Source of the DNA: Chthonomonas sp035294505
GTDB taxonomy: Bacteria; Armatimonadota; Chthonomonadetes; Chthonomonadales; Chthonomonadaceae
NCBI RefSeq assembly: GCF_035294505.1
Contig: NZ_DATGKU010000154.1
Span: 1-64,000 of the forward strand
Length of the DNA: 64,000 nucleotides
Direction: 5' to 3'
Part shown: in pieces, positions 7,609-15,889 of the stretch
How positions within the stretch are numbered: the first letter of the stretch is position 1
Layout of the letters: each line of letters opens with the position of its first letter
The notes under the pieces: model-generated
Databases searched by the model: none
The model's input: the letters and a program-made list of their open reading frames with translations, nothing else
What the model was told of the DNA's origin: nothing
Translations under genes and position numbers: made by a program

Positions 7609-7914
7609 ATGATAAGTGTTCTCATTGTGCTTATTGTGTTTAGCGTGCCGTTATCGGCTATCTGGACGGAGCACCTGCGGAAGGTTAAAAAAATAGAGTT
7701 AGAGACGCGCGAGCGGATGAAAAGTGAGGTGCTCGCCGAGATCGCCTCTCTGCGTCAGGAGTTGCAAGCGCTACGCGACACGACCACGCAGTGCGATCTC
7801 AGCTTCGACACCGCGCTGCAGAATCTGGAGCGTCGTGTGCAAGCGCTTGAGTCGCAACGTGTAGCCGCTCCTCTTCAGGAAGAGGGAAAACCTCAGTATC
7901 AACGGATCCTCTAG
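7609..7914 (+). CDS. Small single-pass membrane protein with coiled coil
   Basis: This 101-residue protein has one N-terminal membrane segment (ISVLIVLIVFSVPLSAIW) followed by a charged heptad-rich region from about residue 25 to 85. The layout recalls PspB-like envelope proteins, but the similarity is only architectural. An upstream in-frame start would add 17 basic residues; the ATG at 7609 is preferred because GAGGAGAAGAAGG sits directly before it. The stop is two bases from the ATG of the BatA-like vWA gene, so the two are surely co-transcribed and probably function together at the membrane. I do not recognise the family. Confidence 0.7.
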   Translation: MISVLIVLIVFSVPLSAIWTEHLRKVKKIELETRERMKSEVLAEIASLRQELQALRDTTTQCDLSFDTALQNLERRVQALESQRVAAPLQEEGKPQYQRIL

Positions 7915-7916
7915 CC

Positions 7917-9818
7917 ATGCACCTGCTCAGCCCTTGGAGCCTGCTTTGGCTGCCTCCCATTTGGGGCGCCATTATTCTGCTCTACATTTTGAAACTGCGT
8001 CGGAAGGATGTAGAGGTCTCCTCGCTCTACCTTTGGCAGCAGGTCATTCGCGATGTGCAGGCCAACGCGCCGTTTCAAAAGCTTCGCTACAACCCGTTGT
8101 TGTTGGTGCAGCTGCTCATCGCTCTGCTGCTGGTTTTGGCGCTCTCCCAACCCGTGCTTCGATTGCTTGCACGTGGAGGGCGCACGCTTGTTTTGGTGGT
8201 AGATACCGGGGTAACGATGCGGGCAACCGATGGCTCTCCCACCCGTCTTGACGAGGCCAAACGGGTGGCCTATCGCCTTGTAGGCCAGATGCATCCGGGA
8301 GATAGGATGATCCTCATCGCTGCCGGTAGCTCCCCGCAAGCCCTTACCGGTTTTACCGATAATCGCACCGAGTTGCGGCGGGCCATCGGCAACCTGCAGG
8401 CAACGGAGGCGCCCGCCGACATGCATACGGCGCTGCAACTGGCTTCGGAGCTGGCGCAGACAACAGGGAATGGCGGGCTGATAGAGCTGGTGACCGATGG
8501 CTGTTTTTCGCGCATGGATACGGCCTCGCTCAACCTAAGCAACAACGTTGGCTTGCGTGCCTACACCGTGGGCAAAAGCGACGATAATGTGGGCATCGTC
8601 GCTTTTGACTATCGTAGGCTTGTGGGCTATCAGCATGGGCTAGAGGTGCTGGCGTCTACTCAGAACTTCGCCTCTCAACCACGCAAGTTCATCGAGGAGC
8701 TTTACGCGGGCAAACAGTTGCTAGATGCACGTGAAGTTTCACTTGCTCCGGGGGCTATGCATACCGAAACCTATGCCATGCCGGAGCCGGCGGGGCCGCT
8801 TTCGCTGACGTTTCGTTTGGATGTAAAGGACGACCTTAGCACCGACAATACGGCCTACCTGGTGCTGGCACCCAAACGCCTATTTCGAGTTTTGTTGACG
8901 GGGCCGGAGAACCTCTTTTTAGAGAACGCTTTGGAGGTAGACCCCGATCTTCAGGTGGATGTTGCGCCAAACTATCCGGGCGATGTCACGGCACGCAAAT
9001 ACGATGTGGTTATTTTTTATAACACGGCGCCAAAAACGCTTCCGCCGGGGCACTACCTGTTCATTCACTGCTCCGGCGACCGCAGTCCGGCACAACTTAC
9101 CGGCGCCACGGCGAGCATGGAGACGGTGGATTGGCAACATACCGACCCCGTGATGCGCTATGTGGATTTAACCAATCAGCGCTTCGACGATGTGCTGTTG
9201 TCTACACCAAAACCGTGGGCACGCGAAGTGGTAACCGGCGATTCGGGGCCGTTGATCGTGGCCGGAGAGGATGGCCCCACCCGCTCGCTCTTCTTTGCGT
9301 TTGACCCCGATCAGTCTCGGCTTCCTTTGTCGGTGGCGTTTCCCATTTTGGTTTCGGAAAGCGTTCGCTGGCTGGCGACGGGTGAGGAGACGGAAGGTTT
9401 GCCTTCGCGCGCCGGGCAGCCGGTAACGTTGGCGGCGGCCCCAGGGGTTTCGGCGGTTTCGGTGCGTTTGCCCAACGGCTCCGTAAAAAAAGTGCCCCTT
9501 GGCCCGGATGGCCGAGCGCTCTTTAACGACACCGACCAGTGCGGGTTCTATTCGGTGATAGGGGGGTATCCGGTAGGCACCGGAGGGCGTAGCGGAAACG
9601 ATAGGGGGTTGTTTGCTATTAGCTTGAACAACGCCGACGCCTCCAACATTGCGCCGGTGAAAAGGCTGCCGTTTGAGTCGCCAAACCCGCAGGCCGAGCG
9701 CGGTAGACCGGTTGTGGTTTTCCACCCCTTCTTGCCCTGGCTGGCGCTGTTGGCTCTGATCGCACTAGGGTTCGAGTGGTATCTGTTCCACCGCCGTCCG
9801 TTTTTTGTGCGAGGATAG
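7917..9818 (+). CDS. BatA-like membrane protein with degenerate vWA domain
   Basis: The 633-residue protein opens with two membrane segments (residues 8-25 and 61-83) of the BatA N-terminal type, then a von Willebrand A-like domain and a long extracytoplasmic region, and ends with a membrane segment near 605-625. The vWA metal site is altered: the usual DxSxS reads D96-T-G-V-T100, losing the first serine. A later LVTDGCFSR supplies the expected TDG. In related Bat operons such proteins sit with a MoxR ATPase and a DUF58 protein; none is here. The ATG is two bases after the small coiled-coil membrane gene. The role is unknown; a scaffold at the envelope is a guess. Confidence 0.75.
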   Translation: MHLLSPWSLLWLPPIWGAIILLYILKLRRKDVEVSSLYLWQQVIRDVQANAPFQKLRYNPLLLVQLLIALLLVLALSQPVLRLLARGGRTLVLVVDTGVTMRATDGSPTRLDEAKRVAYRLVGQMHPGDRMILIAAGSSPQALTGFTDNRTELRRAIGNLQATEAPADMHTALQLASELAQTTGNGGLIELVTDGCFSRMDTASLNLSNNVGLRAYTVGKSDDNVGIVAFDYRRLVGYQHGLEVLASTQNFASQPRKFIEELYAGKQLLDAREVSLAPGAMHTETYAMPEPAGPLSLTFRLDVKDDLSTDNTAYLVLAPKRLFRVLLTGPENLFLENALEVDPDLQVDVAPNYPGDVTARKYDVVIFYNTAPKTLPPGHYLFIHCSGDRSPAQLTGATASMETVDWQHTDPVMRYVDLTNQRFDDVLLSTPKPWAREVVTGDSGPLIVAGEDGPTRSLFFAFDPDQSRLPLSVAFPILVSESVRWLATGEETEGLPSRAGQPVTLAAAPGVSAVSVRLPNGSVKKVPLGPDGRALFNDTDQCGFYSVIGGYPVGTGGRSGNDRGLFAISLNNADASNIAPVKRLPFESPNPQAERGRPVVVFHPFLPWLALLALIALGFEWYLFHRRPFFVRG

Positions 9819-9858
9819 CGTGCGGTAAGACTAATCGCGCGGCCAACACGCCGGCAGG

Positions 9859-11247
9859 TTACACCTTGGGACGGTTTTCGGCCTTGCGGGTGAGGAAGCG
9901 AATGGGGGTGCCCTCTAGGGGATAGACGGCGCGCAGCTGGTTCTCCAGATAGTTACGATAGGAGAAGTGAAACATCTCCGGTTCGTTGCAGAAAAGCACG
10001 ATGGTGGGAGGCCGCACGCCTACCATGGTGGCATAGTAGACTTTGAATGCACGCCCTTTATCGAGCAGAGGATGTTTCGATGTGGCCTCGTGAATGAGGC
10101 GATTCAGCTCTCCGGTAGCTATGCGATGGGCATGGTTTTGGGCCGCCTCGATGGCGGTTTCGATGGCATCGGTCACTCCGAATCGCTCTTTTGCCGAAAC
10201 GAACACGAGAGGGGCATAGTCCAAAAAAGAGCACTCACGACGGAACTGCTCGGTAAATTTGAGAATACGGCTGCGTGAGGCCGAAGAGAGTTTCCCTTTT
10301 GAGCGTAGAATTTGAGGGTCTATGAGGTCCCATTTGTTGACGACAATAACGCAAGCTCGCCCGGCCTCTTGAGCAAGGTGGGCTACCCGTTTGTCGCCGT
10401 CGGTAATGCCGGCCTCGGCGTCGAGCACCACCAAAGCCACATCGCTGCGTTCCATGGCGGTTCTGGCGCGAAGCACCATATAGTACTCCACGGTGCCCTG
10501 CACTTTTCCGCTGCGCCGAATGCCGGCGGTATCTATAAGGGTAAGCGGTTGCTCGCTCCAAGTGAAATAGGTGTCGAGCGCGTCGCGTGTGGTGCCGGGC
10601 AGGGGGCTTACGATGGCCCGCTCTTCACCGAGAATGGCGTTCAGCAGCGAGGACTTGCCCACATTGGGGCGCCCGACGATAGCGAGGCGAATTCGCTCCT
10701 CCTCTGCCTCGTCGCTGGGAGCGAGCGCACTCTCTTGTTGTAAAAGCTCGACAACGCGATCAAGCAGATCGGCCACCCCATGCCCGTGAATGGCGGAGAC
10801 GGTATGCACGTCGGGAAAACCTAAGGTGTAGAATTCGGCGGCGTGTTGTTCTAGCCGAAGGTTGTCTGTTTTATTCACCACGAGAAGAACGGGGCGGAGA
10901 GAGGCCCGGAGCACGTCGGCGATCTCCTGGTCGGTAGGGGTAAGGCCGCTGGCGGCATCTACCACAAAAAGGATGAGGGCCGCCTCCTCCATGGCGATCT
11001 GCGCTTGAGCGCGAACCTGCACGGTGAGAGGGTCTTGATCGCTAAAGAGAATTCCGCCGGTATCAATGACGGTGAAGTGGTGCCCACGCCACTGGGCCGG
11101 TTGGTATAGCCGATCGCGGGTAATGCCCGGTGTGTCCTCCACAATGGCAACACGACGCCCCACAAGCCGATTAAAGAGGGCCGATTTGCCCACATTAGGG
11201 CGACCAACGATAGCAACAAGAGGACGGTTGGGCTTGATCTGATTCAT
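9859..11247 (-). CDS. der: Ribosome-associated GTPase Der (EngA)
   Basis: The 462-residue protein has the tandem GTPase architecture unique to Der, needed for 50S ribosomal subunit assembly. The first G domain shows GRPNVGKS (15-22), DTGG (62-65) and NKTD (125-128). The second shows GRPNVGKS (192-199), DTAG (239-242) and NKWD (304-307). A KH-like C-terminal domain follows, ending with the family's FLTRKAEN. Length is normal for the family. The ribosome-binding site before the ATG is weak (GAATGAG). It is convergent with the BatA-like gene, 40 bp away. Confidence 0.97.
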   Translation of the reverse strand: MNQIKPNRPLVAIVGRPNVGKSALFNRLVGRRVAIVEDTPGITRDRLYQPAQWRGHHFTVIDTGGILFSDQDPLTVQVRAQAQIAMEEAALILFVVDAASGLTPTDQEIADVLRASLRPVLLVVNKTDNLRLEQHAAEFYTLGFPDVHTVSAIHGHGVADLLDRVVELLQQESALAPSDEAEEERIRLAIVGRPNVGKSSLLNAILGEERAIVSPLPGTTRDALDTYFTWSEQPLTLIDTAGIRRSGKVQGTVEYYMVLRARTAMERSDVALVVLDAEAGITDGDKRVAHLAQEAGRACVIVVNKWDLIDPQILRSKGKLSSASRSRILKFTEQFRRECSFLDYAPLVFVSAKERFGVTDAIETAIEAAQNHAHRIATGELNRLIHEATSKHPLLDKGRAFKVYYATMVGVRPPTIVLFCNEPEMFHFSYRNYLENQLRAVYPLEGTPIRFLTRKAENRPKV

Positions 11248-11549
11248 GGCTCATTCTACGCGAAAAGTTACACATCAATTTGATCGGGCAAGGATGGATG
11301 GAGAGTCGTACGATAAACCGCTCAAATAGACGAAGTCGCAACCTATTTGTAAATCTACCCGTAGATCGGCGATTCTGTCAAGGAGGGAGTTGGTGGAAAC
11401 CGTTCTTATCGGCAAACGTCTTTAATAGAAGGAGGATTTGCCGGTTTCTGGCAAGAACTCTTCTGTGTCTTGAGAATAGAGCAGGCTATTTAGCCGTATA
11501 CTTTCCTATCGAGGCACTGTTTTCATCTAAGGGGAGGAGATAGGGCATT
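11248..11549. other. Gene-free stretch upstream of the vWA module
   Basis: No gene is visible in these 302 bases. They hold a perfect 6+2+6 inverted repeat ATCTAC-CC-GTAGAT (11353-11366) and a GGCTA-TT-TAGCC-like hairpin near 11484-11495. I find no sigma-70 promoter with good spacing, although the stretch must contain the start region of the vWA operon and of der. Confidence 0.5.
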
Positions 11550-12269
11550 ATGGCTCGATGGAGCGAACGCGGAGGTCAGAATGGGAGAAAGCTGGGGTCG
11601 TTCCAGCCTTCTGAAATGATCGCCGCCGTGGCGGCGCTCGCGCTTATTATGGGGCTGGTAGGAGCTGGCGCCTATATGTTTTCTCATGCCCGTTCGAGCA
11701 AGAGCGTGGACTTACTGGTAGGGGCCGATGTGACGGGCAGCGTGCACATGCATTCGCGCAAACAGATGTTCGGTGTGCTGGATGAAACGGTGGCCGAGGT
11801 GCTGCCGCAGGGATCGCATGTGGAGATATGGTCGTTTGATGTGAATGCGCATAAGTTTGCCGATCTTGTGCCGGTGCGGCCGGAAGACCTCTGGCCGACG
11901 GAGGACGAGGTGATGGCGTTGCACCCAACGAGTTGGGGCACGTTTCCGGCGGTAGCGTTTAAGGAGATGGAGCGCGAGGCGAGCGCCGATCAGGCGCAGG
12001 GTGAGCCAACCGCCATTTTAATGCTGACCGATGGTGAGGACGAAAACCCCAGCACGACCGTTGAGGAGGCCAAAAAGCTGGCTCAGATAGGCTCTTTGAA
12101 GGCGGTATGGTTTTGTGGGGTAACTTCGCGCAACGGCTTTCGCTCTGAACTTGAAAGAAGGTTGGTACCGATCTTTGGCAATAGATTGATCGTGACCGGG
12201 CGCCAGGATGCTGCGGAGGGCTTACAGCGCTTGCGTCAACTGATAGCGTCCCCCAATGGGGAGAAATAG
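11550..12269 (+). CDS. Membrane-anchored vWA domain protein (module gene 1)
   Basis: This 239-residue protein has one membrane segment at about residues 22-44 and then a von Willebrand A domain. The metal site looks functional: D60-V-T62-G-S64 in LLVGADVTGSV, T131 in SWGTF and D161 in MLTDGEDE. It probably faces the periplasm and binds a partner through the metal. GGGGAGGAGA precedes the ATG by nine bases. It is the first of three tightly packed genes (12 bp, then 0 bp apart), followed by a coiled-coil membrane protein and a protein with a YfaP-like domain. I do not recognise the set as a named system. Confidence 0.75.
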   Translation: MARWSERGGQNGRKLGSFQPSEMIAAVAALALIMGLVGAGAYMFSHARSSKSVDLLVGADVTGSVHMHSRKQMFGVLDETVAEVLPQGSHVEIWSFDVNAHKFADLVPVRPEDLWPTEDEVMALHPTSWGTFPAVAFKEMEREASADQAQGEPTAILMLTDGEDENPSTTVEEAKKLAQIGSLKAVWFCGVTSRNGFRSELERRLVPIFGNRLIVTGRQDAAEGLQRLRQLIASPNGEK

Positions 12270-12281
12270 TGAGGGAAAGCG

Positions 12282-13817
12282 ATGGACGATCCGGATGTGG
12301 TTTCGGGGCTAGAAAGAGAGGGACGTGCGGTTGTAAATGGGCGTGTTGAAGAGCCTTCCTCTGTTGCGGCAAAGGGAGAATCGAAGGCGGCGAAGCGTGC
12401 TCTCTTTTGGCCTAGCGGTTTTGCCGGTGACATGGTTTGGCACGTGCCGCCTATCGGTCTCTCGGCAGAGGAGAGAGCGCGCCAAGAGGCCTTGCTGAAC
12501 CAGCTTGAGGGGCACTTCCGCGATTTTCCCCGCAGGTTTTGGCTGCTGCGTTGGAACTATTGGACTCGCGCTGTGGCGGCCACCGAGGAGCAGCTTGCGG
12601 TAGAGGACGAGGTGCAGGAGCTGCTGGAGCAGCTGAAGGCTGAAAACACCAAGGAGCAAGAGCGGCTGGAGAGGCAGATCGAGCTGCTGCGTGAACAGGA
12701 AACAGAGCTAAAAATGGAGCTTCTCCAAGAGCGACGCCGTTTTGCCGAGAGCGTGGGGCAGGCCGGCCTGCGTCTGCCGGACGGGTTGCTGAAGCGGGAG
12801 GTGGCCTCGCGGGACGGGGAGCAGCGCCCTAGCGCGGCCGTTGAACCGCGCAAGGTGATCGAAGCCCTTGAAGAGATACCCGACCTCGACGAGATAGCGG
12901 GCGAGCACGGTGTGAGGCCGGAAGAGCAGAAGGGCTTTTTTGCCCTTCTGCTCAACCTGTTTATGCAGATATTGGCGCCGTTGGTGGCCGGCCTTCTGTT
13001 GGCCCTCTGTTTGGGGACGTTGGTGGGGTTGCTGGACTTGGATACGCTGCTGAGGGCCGATGGGCTGCCGCGTTTGGGAGTGGCTGCCGCACTGGGTTTC
13101 GTGATAGTGTATCTCATGGGAGAGATATACCATGCGGTGGTGGGCATGTTGAGCCGAAGCCTTGAGACTAACGATTCCGCCGTGAAGGTGCCGCGCTTAC
13201 GGGAGCAGACCACCATTGCCGTTCTCTGCTTGATGGGGGCTTTGGTGTTGGGGTTGGCCGAAGTGACGGCGGAAGGGATGGGGCTGCGCATGTTGCATCA
13301 TCAGCAGATACTGCGTGAAGAGCGTGTGCAAGAGATGCGTTCTAATCAAGACCATGAGATGCCTCTGCCGGTCTACATGTTGATAGGGCTTCTCATCAGC
13401 GGCCCCTATTTGCTTTATAAAAGCACAAAGGGTTGGTCGGAAGTCGAAGACCAGATGCGACGCGCCTGGCTGAGGCATAGGCAAAGGGCGGTGATGGAAG
13501 CGCGCGCTAAAGACCCGGCCGTTCAGGAGCTTCTGCAACATGCCTACAGCTTGGAGGGCATGGAGAAAACCCTGCAGGAGTTGAAGGCGGAGTTGGCCGA
13601 CATGGAGCAGAGACGCCTGAGTTTAAGTATGCCGACCTTGCCGGATGTGGTGCGTGAGCGACGACAGGCCGCAAGGGCTGCCGCCGTAGGCGAGGCGAAT
13701 AGACTGCAGCAGGCGCTCGAAAACCTGATAGAAGCGACGGAACCGCTACCGGCAAAGCCGGAGATCACGAAATCGGTGCCGACCGCACGGAACGGTTTTT
13801 TGGCGGGACGATGGTAA
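12282..13817 (+). CDS. Coiled-coil multi-pass membrane protein (module gene 2)
   Basis: The 511-residue protein has a long coiled coil at about 97-155 (LLEQLKAENTKEQERLERQI and on), about four membrane segments near 225-255, 265-290, 310-330 and 368-388, and a second coiled coil at about 420-490. The N-terminal 95 residues are charged and contain a Trp-rich patch (RRFWLLRWNYWTRA). No enzymatic motif is visible. It lies between the vWA gene and the YfaP-like gene, its stop codon immediately followed by the next ATG. Such a protein could be the structural core of an envelope complex whose periplasmic partners are the flanking products; this is inference. Confidence 0.7.
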   Translation: MDDPDVVSGLEREGRAVVNGRVEEPSSVAAKGESKAAKRALFWPSGFAGDMVWHVPPIGLSAEERARQEALLNQLEGHFRDFPRRFWLLRWNYWTRAVAATEEQLAVEDEVQELLEQLKAENTKEQERLERQIELLREQETELKMELLQERRRFAESVGQAGLRLPDGLLKREVASRDGEQRPSAAVEPRKVIEALEEIPDLDEIAGEHGVRPEEQKGFFALLLNLFMQILAPLVAGLLLALCLGTLVGLLDLDTLLRADGLPRLGVAAALGFVIVYLMGEIYHAVVGMLSRSLETNDSAVKVPRLREQTTIAVLCLMGALVLGLAEVTAEGMGLRMLHHQQILREERVQEMRSNQDHEMPLPVYMLIGLLISGPYLLYKSTKGWSEVEDQMRRAWLRHRQRAVMEARAKDPAVQELLQHAYSLEGMEKTLQELKAELADMEQRRLSLSMPTLPDVVRERRQAARAAAVGEANRLQQALENLIEATEPLPAKPEITKSVPTARNGFLAGRW

Positions 13818-15029
13818 ATGTGGCGATTTCGAGTGCTTTTTGCCCTGATAGGTGGGACGGTCTGTTTGCTTACCGCTTTGCTCCTTGAAGGGGTGATGCA
13901 GACCAGGCCGGTTGCCGACCTGCTTGCCGGCAACATGTGGCCGCTGCTTATCTATCGCAGCGATATTTCACGCCGGGTGGAGCAGGCCGGAGGGCAGAGC
14001 GGTGAGGTGCAGATATCGCTGGCTTGGAACAATCGCAACGATCTAGACCTTTGGTGCATAGACCCGTCCGGCGTGAAAATATGGTTTATGCATCGGCGTT
14101 CCCCAACGGGTGGGCAGCTCGATGTGGATGCCAACGCGAGCATCGAACATCTTACCTCTACTCCGGTCGAAAACATCTTTTGGCCCTACGGAGAGGCTCC
14201 CTTAGGAACTTACCGTGTCTTCGTGCACTACTATGCCAACCATGGTGACCCCGACCCAACCGTCTTTCACTGTCGGGTGATGGTGCATGGCAGCATAAAG
14301 CAGTACCAGGGAAGCCTTTGGCCCCACCAAACGGTGGAGGTAACCGATTTTACGGTGACGCCCGCCACCACGACCCCACTAACGACGCTCTCCAATTTTC
14401 TTCTGAAGGAGTTCCTCATCGTTGCTCTGTGGGTTGGGTTTGTTGTGGGTTTCATGGCGTTGGCGTTTCTTGGTGGCTTGTGGTGGGTCTATCGGCGGCA
14501 TGGCGTGCCGTTTCGTTTTACGGCAAAAGAGTTTCTATTAAGAGCGGGGCGTATGGCCGGGTGGGGCTTTCTGGCCGGAGGCTGTGGGCAGCTGGTCTTC
14601 CATCTGTTGTTGTGGGGCGGCGTGCGCGGAGGTTTGGGAATGCCGCCGCTTTGGGAAAACTTCAGTCGTTTCCTTGGTTGGTTGGTGGTAGGGCTGGTGG
14701 TCGGAGCGAAATGCGCCCGATGGATTCCGCACTTTCCTCAACGGGCTACGCGCAATGCGGGGGGGCTGGCTGGACTGCTGGCCGCCTGGTGTCTGAATGA
14801 CGCTCTCAGAGTTGGAAGCGATTCGATGGGGCGCCTGCTGGCGGCGACGTTTGTAGGAACGCTTATCGGATGGATGATCCTCCTCGTTTTTGAAGAGGAG
14901 ACGGTGCCGGAGGAACCTGTACTGGAAGTTGTATTGCCCGTTTTGGAGCCGATGCGCCTGCGCCCTCAGCGTGCGCGTGGTGTGGGGGTGGTGCGTACGG
15001 TTCCTCCTAACATGAAAGCGCCTCGTTAG
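13818..15029 (+). CDS. Multi-pass membrane protein with YfaP/DUF2135-like periplasmic domain (module gene 3)
   Basis: The 403-residue protein has an N-terminal membrane segment (about 6-28), then a beta-rich region at 52-165. Its pattern (SLAWNNRNDLDLWCIDPSG, GGQLDVDAN, GTYRVFVHYY) matches the YfaP/DUF2135 type of domain, which often accompanies vWA proteins. About five further membrane segments follow to residue 365, then a basic tail. The ATG directly abuts the stop of the coiled-coil gene, so translation is probably coupled. The 3' end overlaps the convergent SpsF-like gene by 4 bp. The domain link to vWA proteins supports a joint role with the first gene of the module. Confidence 0.7.
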   Translation: MWRFRVLFALIGGTVCLLTALLLEGVMQTRPVADLLAGNMWPLLIYRSDISRRVEQAGGQSGEVQISLAWNNRNDLDLWCIDPSGVKIWFMHRRSPTGGQLDVDANASIEHLTSTPVENIFWPYGEAPLGTYRVFVHYYANHGDPDPTVFHCRVMVHGSIKQYQGSLWPHQTVEVTDFTVTPATTTPLTTLSNFLLKEFLIVALWVGFVVGFMALAFLGGLWWVYRRHGVPFRFTAKEFLLRAGRMAGWGFLAGGCGQLVFHLLLWGGVRGGLGMPPLWENFSRFLGWLVVGLVVGAKCARWIPHFPQRATRNAGGLAGLLAAWCLNDALRVGSDSMGRLLAATFVGTLIGWMILLVFEEETVPEEPVLEVVLPVLEPMRLRPQRARGVGVVRTVPPNMKAPR

Positions 15030-15793
15030 GCCGCCTTCGGGTCGTGGACAACCGCGTAGTTCCCGATGGCTTTATGCAGCTGTTCGGGATGATGCAGGAG
15101 CCGATCAAGCACATCGCGCACGGCAATAAGCCCGTTTGGGCGCGGTGCCACCGTGTTGAAAATCCAACGCAACAGCTCGTAGTCCTCCTCGGTTTGGATG
15201 CGCAAACGGATTCCCGGCAGCCGCAAACTGAGGGGAGCCGGCAGAATAGCGCAGTCGAACAGCTCGCGATGGCGCCACAGGAAAGCGGTAACCTCCTCTC
15301 GATCCTCTCGGCTTCTACAAAAGCTGTCGAGATGGATGAGAGTACGAAGGGGCATCACCTCGCAGGCGGTGCCTTCCGGCAGACGCCCCACCGTAACGAT
15401 ATCCATATCGGTGTCGAGTTGATAGCGAACCGATGCCCAAAGCATTTTGGGTTCGAGCAGGGGATCGCAGGCGAACGTGCGCACCACGACATCGGCTTGG
15501 AAGACCTTGGCGGCCTGTAGCAGGCGCGACAGCACGTCCTCTTCCGGCCCATCGTGGGCGAAGCATGGAATGTTTTGCTTTCGGCAGAGCTGACGTAGCG
15601 GACGATTTTCTGGATGAGACGGAATAGCAGCGACGATTTCAGAGACGATCTCTGAGGCACGAATACGCCGTATGGTCTGCTCAATAAGGGTGGAGTCACC
15701 TAAGGATAGTAGCGGTTTGCCGGGCAACCGGCAACTTCCCATGCGTGCTTGCACAATGGCAAGCACACGGGGATAGGGGTTTGTTTCTTCCAT
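15026..15793 (-). CDS. SpsF-like cytidylyltransferase family protein
   Basis: The 255-residue protein begins with the nucleotidyltransferase signature AIVQARMGSCRLPGKPLL, as in SpsF/CMP-sugar synthetase-like proteins, and has the expected DEDVLSR-like PEEDVLSRLL and CDPLLEP stretches. Members activate sugars such as Kdo- or sialic-acid-like acids for surface polysaccharides. The exact nucleotide sugar cannot be read, and no other polysaccharide gene is adjacent. The ATG follows a GAGGAAG site. It is convergent with the membrane module, with a 4-bp overlap of the 3' ends. Confidence 0.8.
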   Translation of the reverse strand: MEETNPYPRVLAIVQARMGSCRLPGKPLLSLGDSTLIEQTIRRIRASEIVSEIVAAIPSHPENRPLRQLCRKQNIPCFAHDGPEEDVLSRLLQAAKVFQADVVVRTFACDPLLEPKMLWASVRYQLDTDMDIVTVGRLPEGTACEVMPLRTLIHLDSFCRSREDREEVTAFLWRHRELFDCAILPAPLSLRLPGIRLRIQTEEDYELLRWIFNTVAPRPNGLIAVRDVLDRLLHHPEQLHKAIGNYAVVHDPKAA

Positions 15794-15889
15794 GAAACTT
15801 CCTCTCCAAGAGATGAGAAGGCCAAACGTCTTGTAGAGACGTATCGAACCGTGGCCTGTACAAATTATCGGCTTGAGAGAGGAAAAAGG

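Noticed and set aside
11550..15029. Tellurium-resistance (TerY) type or MoxR-vWA system
   Set aside because: There is no TerD, kinase, phosphatase or MoxR partner; the proteins are membrane-bound, unlike TerY.
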